Both the position numbers and the translations under genes were made by a program. The notes beneath the pieces are model-generated. The model was not told the DNA's origin. It made no database searches and saw only the letters and a program-made list of their open reading frames with translations. This document shows positions 22,573-33,003 of a stretch of 64,000 nt of DNA, one piece after another. Numbering within the stretch: the first letter of the stretch is position 1; each line of letters starts with the position of its first letter. Source of the stretch: Stemphylium vesicarium (lineage: Eukaryota; Ascomycota; Dothideomycetes; Pleosporales; Pleosporaceae); assembly GCA_004380135.1 (NCBI GenBank), contig QXCR01000071.1:1-64000 (forward strand). The letters run 5' to 3'.

Positions 22573-23591
22573 CTGTATGTGTGTTAGAACGATTGGCGCA
22601 AACAAAGCCACATGATAACTTGCGTTTGTCGCCAGGCTCCCCGACGCTTGGACAAGAAGTGTTAGAGATCGATGCGCGATGGGATCAGATACTGTTCACT
22701 CTGGAGTGCGCTGGTGATGTTAATGGTAGCAATTGCTGGTTTTCCGCCCCATCATCGCGGTCCACCTCATGACGGCAGTTCACTCCAGCTCGACGCTCCA
22801 GCCCACGTTCAGAGGATTCTCTGGTATTCTCCATGATCTTCTCGATGATGCAAGCGCTTGAAACGATACTGACGGTATATAGCCTGGTAGGAACTTTGGG
22901 CACGATTCGTAGAACAAGCAAGGCTGAGGAAATCGGGACGACACAGGCTGACAAGCCCCCAAATGTGAATTCTTCTTGGCCTCACTCTGTCAGCAAGTAC
23001 GATTCAATATTTCCCCAACCCTGCTCGGAATGATGTCATATGTTACATGCTGACGGAGTGGTTCTGGTGTAATGATACAACAGGATTTCGCAGCCTTTGC
23101 CTTCAAAAACGGATCAATAGAGCAAGCGATGATCTCACCCCGATGTACAATTGCTCACATTGGTGGCCGGTCTGGCACTCTGAAGAAAGAGGAATGTTGG
23201 CTTATCTGTACAGCTCTTCATATTGTGGTGTATTCCTCGTTTGGCGGCCATTTGCTAGGGTAAGGCGGCAGGTGATGTACGATGTCCAGGATTGTGTATA
23301 GGTTGCACTGCACGGGCACTTCTAAGGTGGCGTTCCACATGGAGTGTCTCCATAGGCGCTAGGGGCTAGTAGTGCGGCTTGGCGGCCGATTGTGGTTCTG
23401 TGTCAATATATTGTGTTGGGACTTACCGACTCATCGTCTTACTAGTTACAGGGCAATTAAGGGCTTTATTGTCAGTTGTGTAAGAAGTAGCAGGGATTCC
23501 CGTTGGCTCAGCCCTGTTTGAGCAAGATACCGTGTACATCTCAGAACGTTTTCATCTTTCCACATTGTAAACTGTCTATCCAATGACCTAA
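22573..23591. other. Intergenic; may hold the missing 5' exon of the DUF3433 gene
   Basis: The DUF3433 frame enters at a splice acceptor (22573), so at least one 5' exon should lie here on the minus strand. No frame with a convincing start and donor was identified. No other gene was recognised. Confidence 0.35.
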
Positions 23592-24768
23592 TTACAGCTT
23601 AATCTCACCCTCAAAGCCATTGACGTGCATGAAATTTGCCCGCAACGGCGTAACACTGGTGAAGCCCTGCGCGACAGCCCAACCATCGTTGCCTGGCTCA
23701 CTCGCCTCCACACTCTCATACACATCCTTGAACGCAGGCGCCCACTTGAAGTGCTTGTGTGTATACCTCGAATGAGGCTGGCCATTTGGAGTCTCCCTTC
23801 CAGAATCTGTCCCGTTCACGCCACCCTGTACCTCAGAATTGGACCTGAGTTCCTTCTTGCCCAACTTCTCCTCTTGTTTGCGTATTTGTCCTTCAATATC
23901 TGAAGCGGTATCGTCAGCTTCGGAGGGCACTTCCACGACCTGGAAACAGCTGCCGCTCTTCCACGTGTTCTGTAGCATGTTTGTCCATAGAATCTTGCGG
24001 TCTCCTACGTTCTCCACGAGGGGTACGTTGACGGTGTAGAGGTGCGTATTAGCGTCCCAGTTGTCCCACAGATGCTGTATGAGCTTTGCGCTGAGCTCGC
24101 TGGCGCCGCTGATGATCTTGGCATCGTGGTTACGGTCGAAGAAGGCGTAGCTGAGTGCGATGCTCTTCATGCCGCAGACTGCTGCTTCCATCGCGCCGCC
24201 TATTGTACCGGATGAGAGGGAGAAGATGGCGGTGCTGTTACGGCCGTAGTTGGGTCCGGAAACGACGAGATCAATTGGGCCGCGCTCGGAGAAGTAGTGG
24301 TACAAGCCGATCTGTACGCACGAGGCGGGGGTGGAATCGACGAGAACCCATTCTTCTTCGTTTGAGGACGACGGGAGCGGCGAGTTATGCGTAGTGCCGT
24401 GGTTCGTGAGACGGCCTTCAGAAGTTGTCTGCAGGGGCGCAGGACGGTAGTAAGTTGGTTGTATCTATCATAATGTCAGAATGGACGAGCGGGCAGCCAT
24501 GCGAATCAAAGAGTGAAATATTTGCTAGCAGGGCGAAGCGCATACGTACCGACTTGCCGACAAGATGTGCCTTGCCTATCCATGATCGCTGCGTATGTGG
24601 GAGGACGACTGACACAGTGTGGCCGTACTTTTGCAATGTTGATACCAACGAATGCACGTATGGTGAGGACTGGTCTGATGGAGGGCCATCGTCGTTAGTG
24701 ACCTACTGGTTGATCAGCAACTGCCATTGAACATCACCAGATGGCGGACAACCTACAAGAATATGCAT
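23592..24768 (-). CDS. SurE-like phosphatase/nucleotidase
   Basis: Three exons (24768-24757, 24702-24550, 24464-23592) with introns of 54 and 85 nt encode 345 aa. The start lies in a 12-nt exon (MHIL) spliced to VTNDDGPPSD, which carries the metal-binding DD of SurE proteins. HSLVSTLQKYGH, VVLPHTQRSWIGK, the SGPNYGRN loop, SGTIGGAMEA and YTVNVPL follow, all SurE hallmarks. Family members are metal-dependent phosphatases acting on nucleotides and related phosphates; in yeasts this domain is fused to a tubulin-tyrosine-ligase-like domain (Pby1). Here the protein ends after the SurE domain at GEIKL with no ligase part downstream. There is no clear signal peptide. The gene structure depends on the micro-exon, which gives the exact family N-terminus. 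Confidence 0.88.
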
Positions 24769-25681
24769 GTTCGCTTCTACGTAGTACCAACGGAGTTAGT
24801 AATCACTTGCTGTGTATTGGGGTTTGGGAGATGCAGAGGGGCAGACATGGAGCGACGTGCGCTATCGATAAATCCCGATGGTCGGAACCGCGTCGTACTC
24901 GGCCGCGGTCACCGCCTCATTCTTGCCCACGAACACCATGCAGCGTTGCACGCGCATCTTGTCATGTAGAAGTGTGCTCGAAGCTCTGAACATGTGTTAT
25001 TTCAGAGTACCTGAGAGATGACGGTAAAGTTTAATAATGACTGATCGGGGTACCTGCGCTATGGGTAGATCCGCTGATGCACCCTGCGTCGCGCCGGCGA
25101 TCAGGGCTCGTCGCAATTGGCAAACTTCCGACACACTTAGGTACGCGAGATATGTCTGGGACTCGCAATATTACGAAAAGAAGGCTGCTAAAAAAAGCTC
25201 GAAAATTCGACACCGGACTTCTCGCCGCATCTCCAATCTGAAATTCACAACACCTCCCTTCCATTCGGAGGGACCGCTATGGCCCCTCCCCCTTCCGAGC
25301 TCCGCACCATAGCCGGCACTTGAACTACGACATTTGAAACGGACACTAGACTTACCGGAGCGTTTAGCTTCGTGTAGGTAAAACATACAGCGTACACAGG
25401 GTTCCCGGACGCGAAAGTGTAGAGCCGCAGGTCCCTTGGGGGGCTACTATTTTCGGTGATCGTTCCTTCGGATCCCCGCCCGTGACCGTACACCGTGAAC
25501 ACCAGTGTTTGAGGATGCATACCGCAGACACATTTATATAGAACATGGCACGCCATAGAATTGAGATACAAGATACCCAGTTACATTTCCAGTTGTCCAG
25601 TCAAATCAGTCTTTGAACTTCCTACCTTTTGAAGAAGAGCAGCATTCCCACATTTCGTTCACATAGCACGTGACTATCAAG
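24769..25681. other. Divergent intergenic region, nothing recognised
   Basis: This region of about 910 bp separates the SurE-like gene (-) and the SDR gene (+) and presumably contains both promoters. No domain-bearing frame was found. Confidence 0.4.
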
Positions 25682-26543
25682 ATGGTCATCAACGTTCCCA
25701 CAGCCTCCCTCGAGGGACAAGTCGCCCTCATCACTGGCGCAGGTCGCGGTATCGGACGAGGCTGCGCCATTGAGCTTGGCAAGCGTGGTGCCTCAGTCAT
25801 CGTCAACTACGTCTCGTCAGAAGGCCCAGCCAACGAAGTATGCGAGATCATCAAGGGATTCAACAACGGCGCCAAAGCCATCGCCATCAAAGCCGACGTA
25901 AGCAAGGTTTCCGAGATCACCCGACTATTTGAGGAGGCAAAGAAGGCGTTTGGCAAGATCAACATCGTCATGAGCAACTCCGGTACCGAGAGCTGGGACA
26001 AGACCGAGGAGATTAGCGAGGAGAAGTACGACCACGTTTTCAACTTGAACACCCGAGCACAGTTCTTCGTTGGCCAGACCGCGTACAAGTACATTGAGGA
26101 CAACGGCCGCATCATCCTCATGAGCTCGATTGCCGCCGGTCTTCTCGGCGTCAAGGACCACGCACTGTACAACGCTTCCAAGATGGCCGTCATTGGTTTC
26201 ATCAAGGCTTTCGCTACAGACTTTGGAAAGCGCGGTATCACCGTCAACGGTGTCGCGCCCGGTGGTATCAAGTCCGACATGTTCACACAAGTAAGTTTTC
26301 CATGCACACCACGCTTCAAGAGACATGCACTAATTACCGGAAAAGAACGCGTGGCACTACATTCCCGGCGGATCCCCTGACTGGCCCGCTGAGAAGATTG
26401 AGAACCTCATGGCGGATCACTGCCCGCTGGGTAGGTGTGCGGTGCCCGAGGATGTGGCGAGAGTTGTTGCTTTCTTGGCATCCGAGGATGGTGGCTGGGT
26501 CAACGGGCAGGTGCTTACCATCTCTGGAGGGTCATCGCAGTAA
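25682..26543 (+). CDS. SDR reductase of the tetrahydroxynaphthalene/versicolorin reductase type
   Basis: Exon 1 (25682-26290) and exon 2 (26346-26543) flank a 55-nt intron and encode 268 aa, the usual length for classical short-chain dehydrogenases. Visible motifs are TGAGRGIG (residues 18-25, NADP(H) binding), the MSNSG stretch, NLNTRAQFFV, MSSIAA with the catalytic Ser at about 149, YNASK with Tyr163 and Lys167, and VAPGGIKSDMF. It ends GWVNGQVLTISGGSSQ. The closest known types reduce polyhydroxynaphthalenes in DHN-melanin synthesis or anthraquinones in aflatoxin-type pathways, so the substrate is probably a polycyclic phenol, but this is inference. No polyketide synthase or other pathway gene lies in the window. 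The start MVINVP matches melanin reductases; an ATG-like codon 12 nt upstream is not needed. Confidence 0.9.
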
Positions 26544-27662
26544 GCCGGGTATTCCCAGTGGGCTGAAGAAAGGGAATGAGATGGTGTTACGATTCTATAG
26601 TTCTGAAGCGCACGTGACAGAAATCCAATGGGTTACGATGGGCGCTCGAACAAAATGAACAACTTGAGCAAAATTTACCGCCACCTAATTCCCGTTGAGC
26701 ATGTCTCTTGTGGTGTGATAAAGTTGCGTTGTGACCTAAATGAACCTCAAGTTGGACGATACCCTTTAACTTTGACACAACGTAGTTGTCATGCTAGTTT
26801 GGCATGGCTACGACAGGCAGCTTGATCGTTATCTACATCTGAAATTATTTTTGAAGTCGATAATCTCAGTGAGCATGCACTTCCCCATCTCGTCGAAGAA
26901 GAGATGGCGTCGGATGTGATCCATCTCGTGCACCACTGCCGACAAGCTTGTCGGACTACTTCAAAGGCTCTGTGACAAGAAGGATCCTCACTACGAGGAA
27001 GCGTTTGGTTTCAAATCGATCTTCTGGTTCTTTCTCAGTCGCTGTGATCGGTATGTGAGTCTCTTCGGGAGGCGCATCGTTCGCGAGGTCGTATTTCTCG
27101 CTAGAGCTTGTGCTGTCGGGGCTTACAATGCGATGTAGCTGTCTCGCCATCTCCGTACAACCTTGCTTTCTCTTGTGTAGCCCGATTTGGGGCATATAAT
27201 TATTTCTGCTTATTGGTTACATACACATTTGATGGGCCGCGAATGCCAGCTCGGGTGGGATGTAGCTGTCTTGCGTAGTTGTATGTATCAGCGTGACGGC
27301 TACCCGACCCTAAAGCGTCTCGACCATGATGCACACAGTCGTTCGATCATATAGCACCTCTCACACTGCAGGTAAAACGGTATTTGACATGTCTAAATTG
27401 TTCATTGGGTATCCTGGAGGCGCGTACTATACGCTCGCCATTAACTAAAAGTTGTACCTGCAGCTTCATACTATCGAGCTGCCGCTGTCGCTATAAAAAC
27501 TAATGTACAAAAGAGTAATCGTGTGCCTCGTTTCTTCATGGCATCTATGCGCCGTGGCTACATGTAACGAATCGCTAAACATCTTCTCAACGAAAGATCC
27601 AAAAAGAGGATCGGTATGCAAACAAAGAATCGTAATACCGTAGTGACTTTGCCCATCAAGTC
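26544..27662. other. Intergenic with a possible peptide-deformylase relic on the minus strand
   Basis: No intact gene was found. On the minus strand at about 26850-26950 one frame reads VVHEMDHIRRHLFFDEMGK, resembling the HExxH metal motif and following helix of peptide deformylase. At about 27170-27200 another stretch in the same strand reads YTRESKVVRRWRDSYI, loosely like the segment before it. Stops separate them, so at most this is a decayed fragment. Confidence 0.25.
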
Positions 27663-30600
27663 TCAAACCGAGGTAGGCTCTTCGGGTGTCTTGGCAATTC
27701 CCTGGCTCTGAGCCTCGGGGCTCTTATGCGCGGGCTTGACGTCCTCTTCGGGGGACGCGCTTTCGCTCTCCTCTCCAGCAGTCAGTTTGTTGGCGGCGCC
27801 AACGACTTCTTCAATCATGGCTGCAAAGTCGACGGTCATGCCACCCACGTTCATCTTCAGCAGCGCAGCTGCATCTGGACCATCGCTGCCGTCGATACTT
27901 GCGCGTTTGGAGCCATTTTCTATCGCCAGCATCATGCTCTCGTTGTCGAAGATGTTCTCTCCATTCCACATCCCAGCAGTAGATGTATTGGGATCCTCGT
28001 AAAGGTCGAAGCCTAGACCCAGTGAGCCGGTCTTGGACGGGGAACTACTCGCAGGCATATCGCTTGACAGGAAATCGTCGGGCAAGAGCTCGCTGAATTC
28101 TGCCGCGCTACGACCGGGAGTAGTAAAGGTAGGAAAAGAGGAAAAGTCAAAGGCCTGGGAGGGTGATGAGATAGGGTGATCCGACAAAAGCGCGTTCAAC
28201 TGACGTGTGAATGGTGTGTCGGGTGCAACTGTGGCCGCACGGTTGCCCCGCGGGGTCAAAGCATTACGAGAGGGCGTTGTAGGAGCTTCGCCATTCGTAG
28301 CGCTTCGTCTCGGTGTGAGTGCGGAGCGCTGGCGAGTACCTGGAGTGGGGGTCTTCAAAAGATCCTCGGACATCTGATCCTTTTTTGGAGTCTTCTTCAA
28401 AGAGCGAGACTCCTCAAAAAGACGGGCGAGGTCGTCAGTCTCGATGGCAGGTGGAGGTGGGCAGTTCTCCTTGTCGGGATTTTCCTGCTCAATGACAACT
28501 GGTTTGACAACAGGTTGCTCAAACCAGTTCGTCTTCTTCGTTTCGCAAGGAATGCAACCATCGTGGCCTATTCCAGCATGTGCGCATCGGCCGCATGGGC
28601 GCTCTCGATCGCAGCCTCTCTTCAGTTCTTTGCACCGTTGACAGCGGGGCTTCTTGGGTGCATCGTCGTCATGGATGTACATAGGAGCAGCGACAGGAGG
28701 TGCGGGTGGTTGAGTCAAAGACTTGCGCTGGCCGTGCTTTCTAGGCGAGGGGAAGAGCAGTCGCCTCGTAGGCTTCGGCGTAAGATCATGATCGATATTG
28801 ATGGGAGAAGCCTTGCTCCCTCTGACGCCGGCAGGACTGGACTCAATAGCTCGTTTAAAGGCAGCCTGGGCGGTTTCGGCGTCTAGCTCACGTACATCGG
28901 ACGGGGCTTTGGGCGGTGCCATCTCTCTGTCATGTACTCTGTCAACCGACGCACCGCCCAGCTCTTGCTCGGCAGGCATGGCAGGTTCTGACTCTGGCAA
29001 AGCAGCGTCAGACATGAGCTCGTCAACAACCATAGACTTGGAGCGTGACCCCATCTTCTGATCCCTCTTCCGCTTTGCCAAACGCGCAGTCCTATCCCAT
29101 ATTTTCTGTGGCCGCATAGAAAACTTCTTGATAAGCCAGAGTCCACAAGGGTTACACAGATGAAGTTCCTCGAATGCTTCAGACGACTTCGCCGCCATCA
29201 GGTCCTTGTCCTCTCGCGTCAAGTTGTTTTTGAAGATACGGTACTTGGGCTCGCTGCCGGTGTCACGGGTCGGTTCAATTACTTCGTAGGCAATAATATC
29301 AGTGCCAGCTGAGTCAGTAGACAGCTCAATGCCCTTGGGCGAACCGTTTTCGACACGGGTATAGGCCTTTCTCCATGTGGGTGTATCGATTTCTCCGCAG
29401 TTCACACAATGTGGCGGCATCTCGCCCTTTCGGATGGCAGCGTCCAGTCGATCCTTGATGTATCGCTTCCTTTTGGCACCAGATCCGCTCCGAGTGTAAC
29501 CGCATTCTGAAGGCGTCGGTGCGTCAGACATTGGTTCGCCTGCCCCAGACCACGTATTCGACCGGGGAAGTCCTCTCGATTTAGTTCGTCTAGGCTGTTT
29601 TACTGGAAGGTTCGGCGTGGCGGAGCGACTGTAGACTTGCGCTTCACTTTCAGCGGCAGGAGAAATCTGTGACAAAACACCATCGGGTGAACCAGCGGTG
29701 GACACGGTCGCACGTGATATCTCTTGAGCCTGGGCCTTTTCCACTGACTCAAATGGGAATGAGTCACCGGTCGCGGGCTGTCCGTTGGAATTGTTGCCTT
29801 GTTGGGATATTGCCATCTTGGAGAGGAGATCCGTTTCGTCGTTGGTATTGTGATCTGGAAAATACATCGAGTTGAAAATGTCCTGATCCATGGTGTCGAA
29901 GTCGAATGCTTGAGCAGCGCCCATGTCCATCTCGATGCTCTCAGTGATTGGATGTGTGGTGGACCCGCGGCGATCTTGCTCTGCCTCCCTACCTTGCCAC
30001 ATTTTATCCCCAAAGTCCATGCCGTCGGCATCTCGGCTCATGGGCATATCGCTAACGAAACCAGAGTCGTTGAGAGGCAAGGTCGGTAGGTTCGGGCTGG
30101 AAGCAGCAGGTGACATGGTTCGACGTGGTGCAATTGGCGGTGAAGATGGCATTTCCTTTGGGGTTTCACTGGGGCTTCCGTCTCTTTCATCTGCTGACTC
30201 CATAGCGTTGTCCGAAAAGGTACTAGGCTCGTAAGGGGACATGTACGGTCGGCTCCCATCCATGGATGCATGTCTCAGAGCGCTTGGGGCCGGGGGGCGT
30301 CGCGAACCTCGATGGCCCAACTTGTCGCCTGGGCGGGGCGTTGGTGCGCGCGGGACCATATCTGCAGCCGCTCCTGAAGCGCCAAGGCTGGGCTTGAGGA
30401 GACGTACGGATGCTGCTGTGCTGGCAGTCACCCTGAGCGAATCGTTATGAGCAGTCAATGGTGTGTTTCTCGGTCTCGTAGCCTGCGTGATCCGAGCCCT
30501 CTTCTTTGGGGGTCCATCTTCTTGCGGCTCTACAACATAAGGGTCGCTGAATTGGTACGATTGAGGCGGCGGGGCTGCCTCACTTCGGACAGAGGTTCGT

Positions 30601-31600
30601 GATGTTGGTCGCGAGGGAGGATTGTACTGATAGTGATGAAATGAGATGGTGCTCATCGCAGGGCTGGACGGTCGAGTAGGCTGGGACATGTAGGGTGTGT
30701 TGGCTTGATCGTAGAAAGAGTCGTTCCGGAGGGGCTCCTGGGACGGGCTCTGGCGAGTAAGCATTTGGTGGAACGGCTCTACACCACCAGTAGAATGACG
30801 TGGCGAAGGCAGTGCAGAGTGGCTTGGAGTTGGTTGAGCCAGGTGACCAAGTGCAGGGTTCTCTTTCAGGAAGTCGGACCAGGCGTTGTAATCAAACCCT
30901 TCAGGCATCAGCTGGCTGAGGCTATGGTAACGCTCCATGTTCTCCACATATTCCTTTTGCATGCATGTAGGAACAGGCACCAGCTTCAACTTGACTTCAA
31001 GAGTCTCTTTGATACCGTTGGAGAAGAGGCCAAGGATATTCTTGCACACGCGACCAGTGACCATTGTCTGAGAATCTTGAGCGGGAGCATTTGGTGTCGG
31101 CGAGGCGGAAGCGAGAATCCATGACAGCATACCCTGGCCAACAAGTGGTGTCTCGTACTCGGAGAAGTCGTAAGCGTATACGGTGTAATCATGACCAAGT
31201 TTGGCTACGAGCTCAGGACTGAAGCGGTGAGCATGGCGTTCTGTATAACGAACGAATGAACGCTGAGAGCAACCTACCTTGCAGTGACAATAGCCTGAAT
31301 GCACGTCTTGAGTTCGATGACTCCGACTTCGGTAGTCTCGTCCAGCGAAACAACAGGCACATTCAGGACGCTCGGCAGACGAGCGAGGCAGTTTGACTTG
31401 TTCTGATCGTCAAATGTGTAGAGGACCTTGACTAGAGGAACGACCTTGTTAGATCAGAGCGTGATGATGAACCGAGTTGATTTACCTCGCATTTGCCTGC
31501 GCGGTATTTCGTCCATGGTGCCGTCCTCGGCGCCGGCGGTGGGCGTAGGTGCGTGGTGCATACCACCATTTTCGGGCGTGATACTGGAAGGAGTCGACAT
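27663..31600 (-). CDS. Ams2/SPT21-type regulator with GATA-like and Zn2Cys6-like motifs
   Basis: Three exons (31600-31486, 31431-31278, 31218-27663; introns 54 and 59 nt) encode 1274 aa. The N-terminus matches the Ams2/SPT21 domain (VKVLYTFDDQNKSNCLARLP, SPELVAKLGHDYTVYAYDFS, GMLSWILAS). A GATA-like finger follows at about residues 693-777: CVNCG...TPTWRK and CNPCGLWL, separated by an unusually long loop. At about 948-978 lies CQRCKELKRGCDRERPCGRC with a further C, a Zn2Cys6-like spacing. The rest is Ser/Pro/Thr-rich and disordered. In yeasts these proteins activate histone genes around S phase; fission yeast Ams2 is also needed for centromere loading. Three ACGCGT boxes lie in its promoter. 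Likely nuclear. Confidence 0.85.
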
Positions 31601-31725
31601 GGCTGCCTCTAGGATTGGCGAAAGGATAGACAGGCCGTGTCGTGAAGGGAAAAAAGGGTGTTGCGAGCGGACGAGACCGGGTTAATAGTGTAGCGCGATC
31701 GGTGGCTGGCGTGCGATCATCGCGA

Positions 31726-31977
31726 ACGCGTTGGTGAAGAACAAAGAAGCGAGACTATGAGCGATCCGGATGCGAATTGGCGGGGAAACTCGGGTCTTTA
31801 AATATTCCTGCACGGGGGACTTTCAGAATAGGCGACAGCACGCGTAGAAAAACGGGAAAAAGGGAGCGTAAAGGCGGTCGTTAATGATGTCGTGCGGTGA
31901 AAGTGAAGATGGAGGCACGAGCTTGGAGGTTTGACGCTATCCGCGCCGCGCTAATGTCGGGAGGGCAAAGAACGCGT
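31726..31977. promoter_or_regulatory. Three ACGCGT (MCB-like) motifs upstream of the Ams2/SPT21 gene
   Basis: ACGCGT occurs at 31726-31731, 31840-31845 and 31972-31977, that is 126, 240 and 372 bp upstream of the Ams2/SPT21 start codon at 31600. It lies within the 747-bp region shared with the divergent Sm D2 gene (start 32348). ACGCGT is the MluI cell-cycle box bound by MBF (Swi6/Mbp1-type, Cdc10/Res-type) at G1/S. The motif is palindromic, so strand is undefined. Binding itself is inference. Confidence 0.6.
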
Positions 31978-32347
31978 GACGCACCTTCCCTACAATCTGG
32001 AGACCCATAGTTCGGGACGTGTTGATTGGCTCGGAGGCGGAAAAACTGCAGTCCCAGCTTCGTCTCAGCCAAGCTCGTTCACTTCATCGCCCTGCTCAAC
32101 TTTATCGCCGACCGCTCCACCATATCCAAGCTCGTTGCTGTGGTATCCTGCCTCCTTACACTAGGTCAGTCTTTCCGCTCCTGGTCTGTGCATATCTTTT
32201 GCCCGACCTCATCCTTGCGCACTACCTGTTCGAGCTGCATATCAAATTTCGCAGGCAGAAGCTCGACATCCCAGAAATTAACGGCGATTAGATACCGAGC
32301 TTGCTTTTCTCTACAAGTCCTTTGAATTCTTGATTCAGTTCGACAAG

Positions 32348-32858
32348 ATGGTTGACGCAAAGATCCAGTGAGTAATATCCCTCAAGCTTCTTAGCAGTGC
32401 CAGTACTAACACCTCACAGGGAGCTTCTTTCCAAGCCACGCTCCGAATTGACGTAAGTATCTTTCGGTGCATCTCTACGCTATGGAGTCGCTGACTGTTC
32501 TGTCTAGGGAGTATGAAGTCGCCCAAGTCGAAGAGCATGAGCTCACCACGGGTCCCCTCTCCATCCTCCAGACCGCCGTCCGCTCGCGCACACAAGTCCT
32601 GATCTCCTGCCGAAACAACCGCAAGATCCTCGCACGTGTAAAGGCTTTCGACCGCCACTGCAACATGGTCCTCGAGAATGCGAAGGAAATGTGGACCGAA
32701 ACCCCCCGGTTAGCCAATGGTAGCTACGGAAGGAAGGTCAACAAGGACCGCTTCATTTCCAAGCTGTACGTCTGAGGTATTTCAACGTGTCGCGCTATTT
32801 GCTAACCCCGTCCAGGTTCCTTCGAGGCGACTCAGTCATTCTTGTCTTGCTGTCATAA
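32348..32858 (+). CDS. SMD2: Small nuclear ribonucleoprotein Sm D2
   Basis: Four exons (32348-32367, 32420-32452, 32508-32765, 32816-32858) encode 117 aa. The protein reads [20 protein letters not shown], then the Sm1 motif ([40 protein letters not shown]) and the Sm2 motif ([11 protein letters not shown] at the C-terminus), matching Sm D2 in length and order. Sm D2 is part of the heptameric ring on spliceosomal U1, U2, U4 and U5 snRNAs. Two of the exons are only 20 and 33 nt, and the final Sm2 strand is on a separate 43-nt exon. All introns are GT-AG and phases agree. It is divergent from the Ams2/SPT21 gene and ends 145 bp from the convergent DAK gene. Confidence 0.95.
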
Positions 32859-33003
32859 ACATTTGGACGCGATTTGGCGTCGAGGCGGGAGCGCCAGATA
32901 AACGCACACACGCGATTTGGAGTTGGAATGCATTAAAAGTTACATAACCGTCGCGAAACCGACGAAGACCACCGAACGAATCAATCAACGATACCCCCAA
33001 CTT

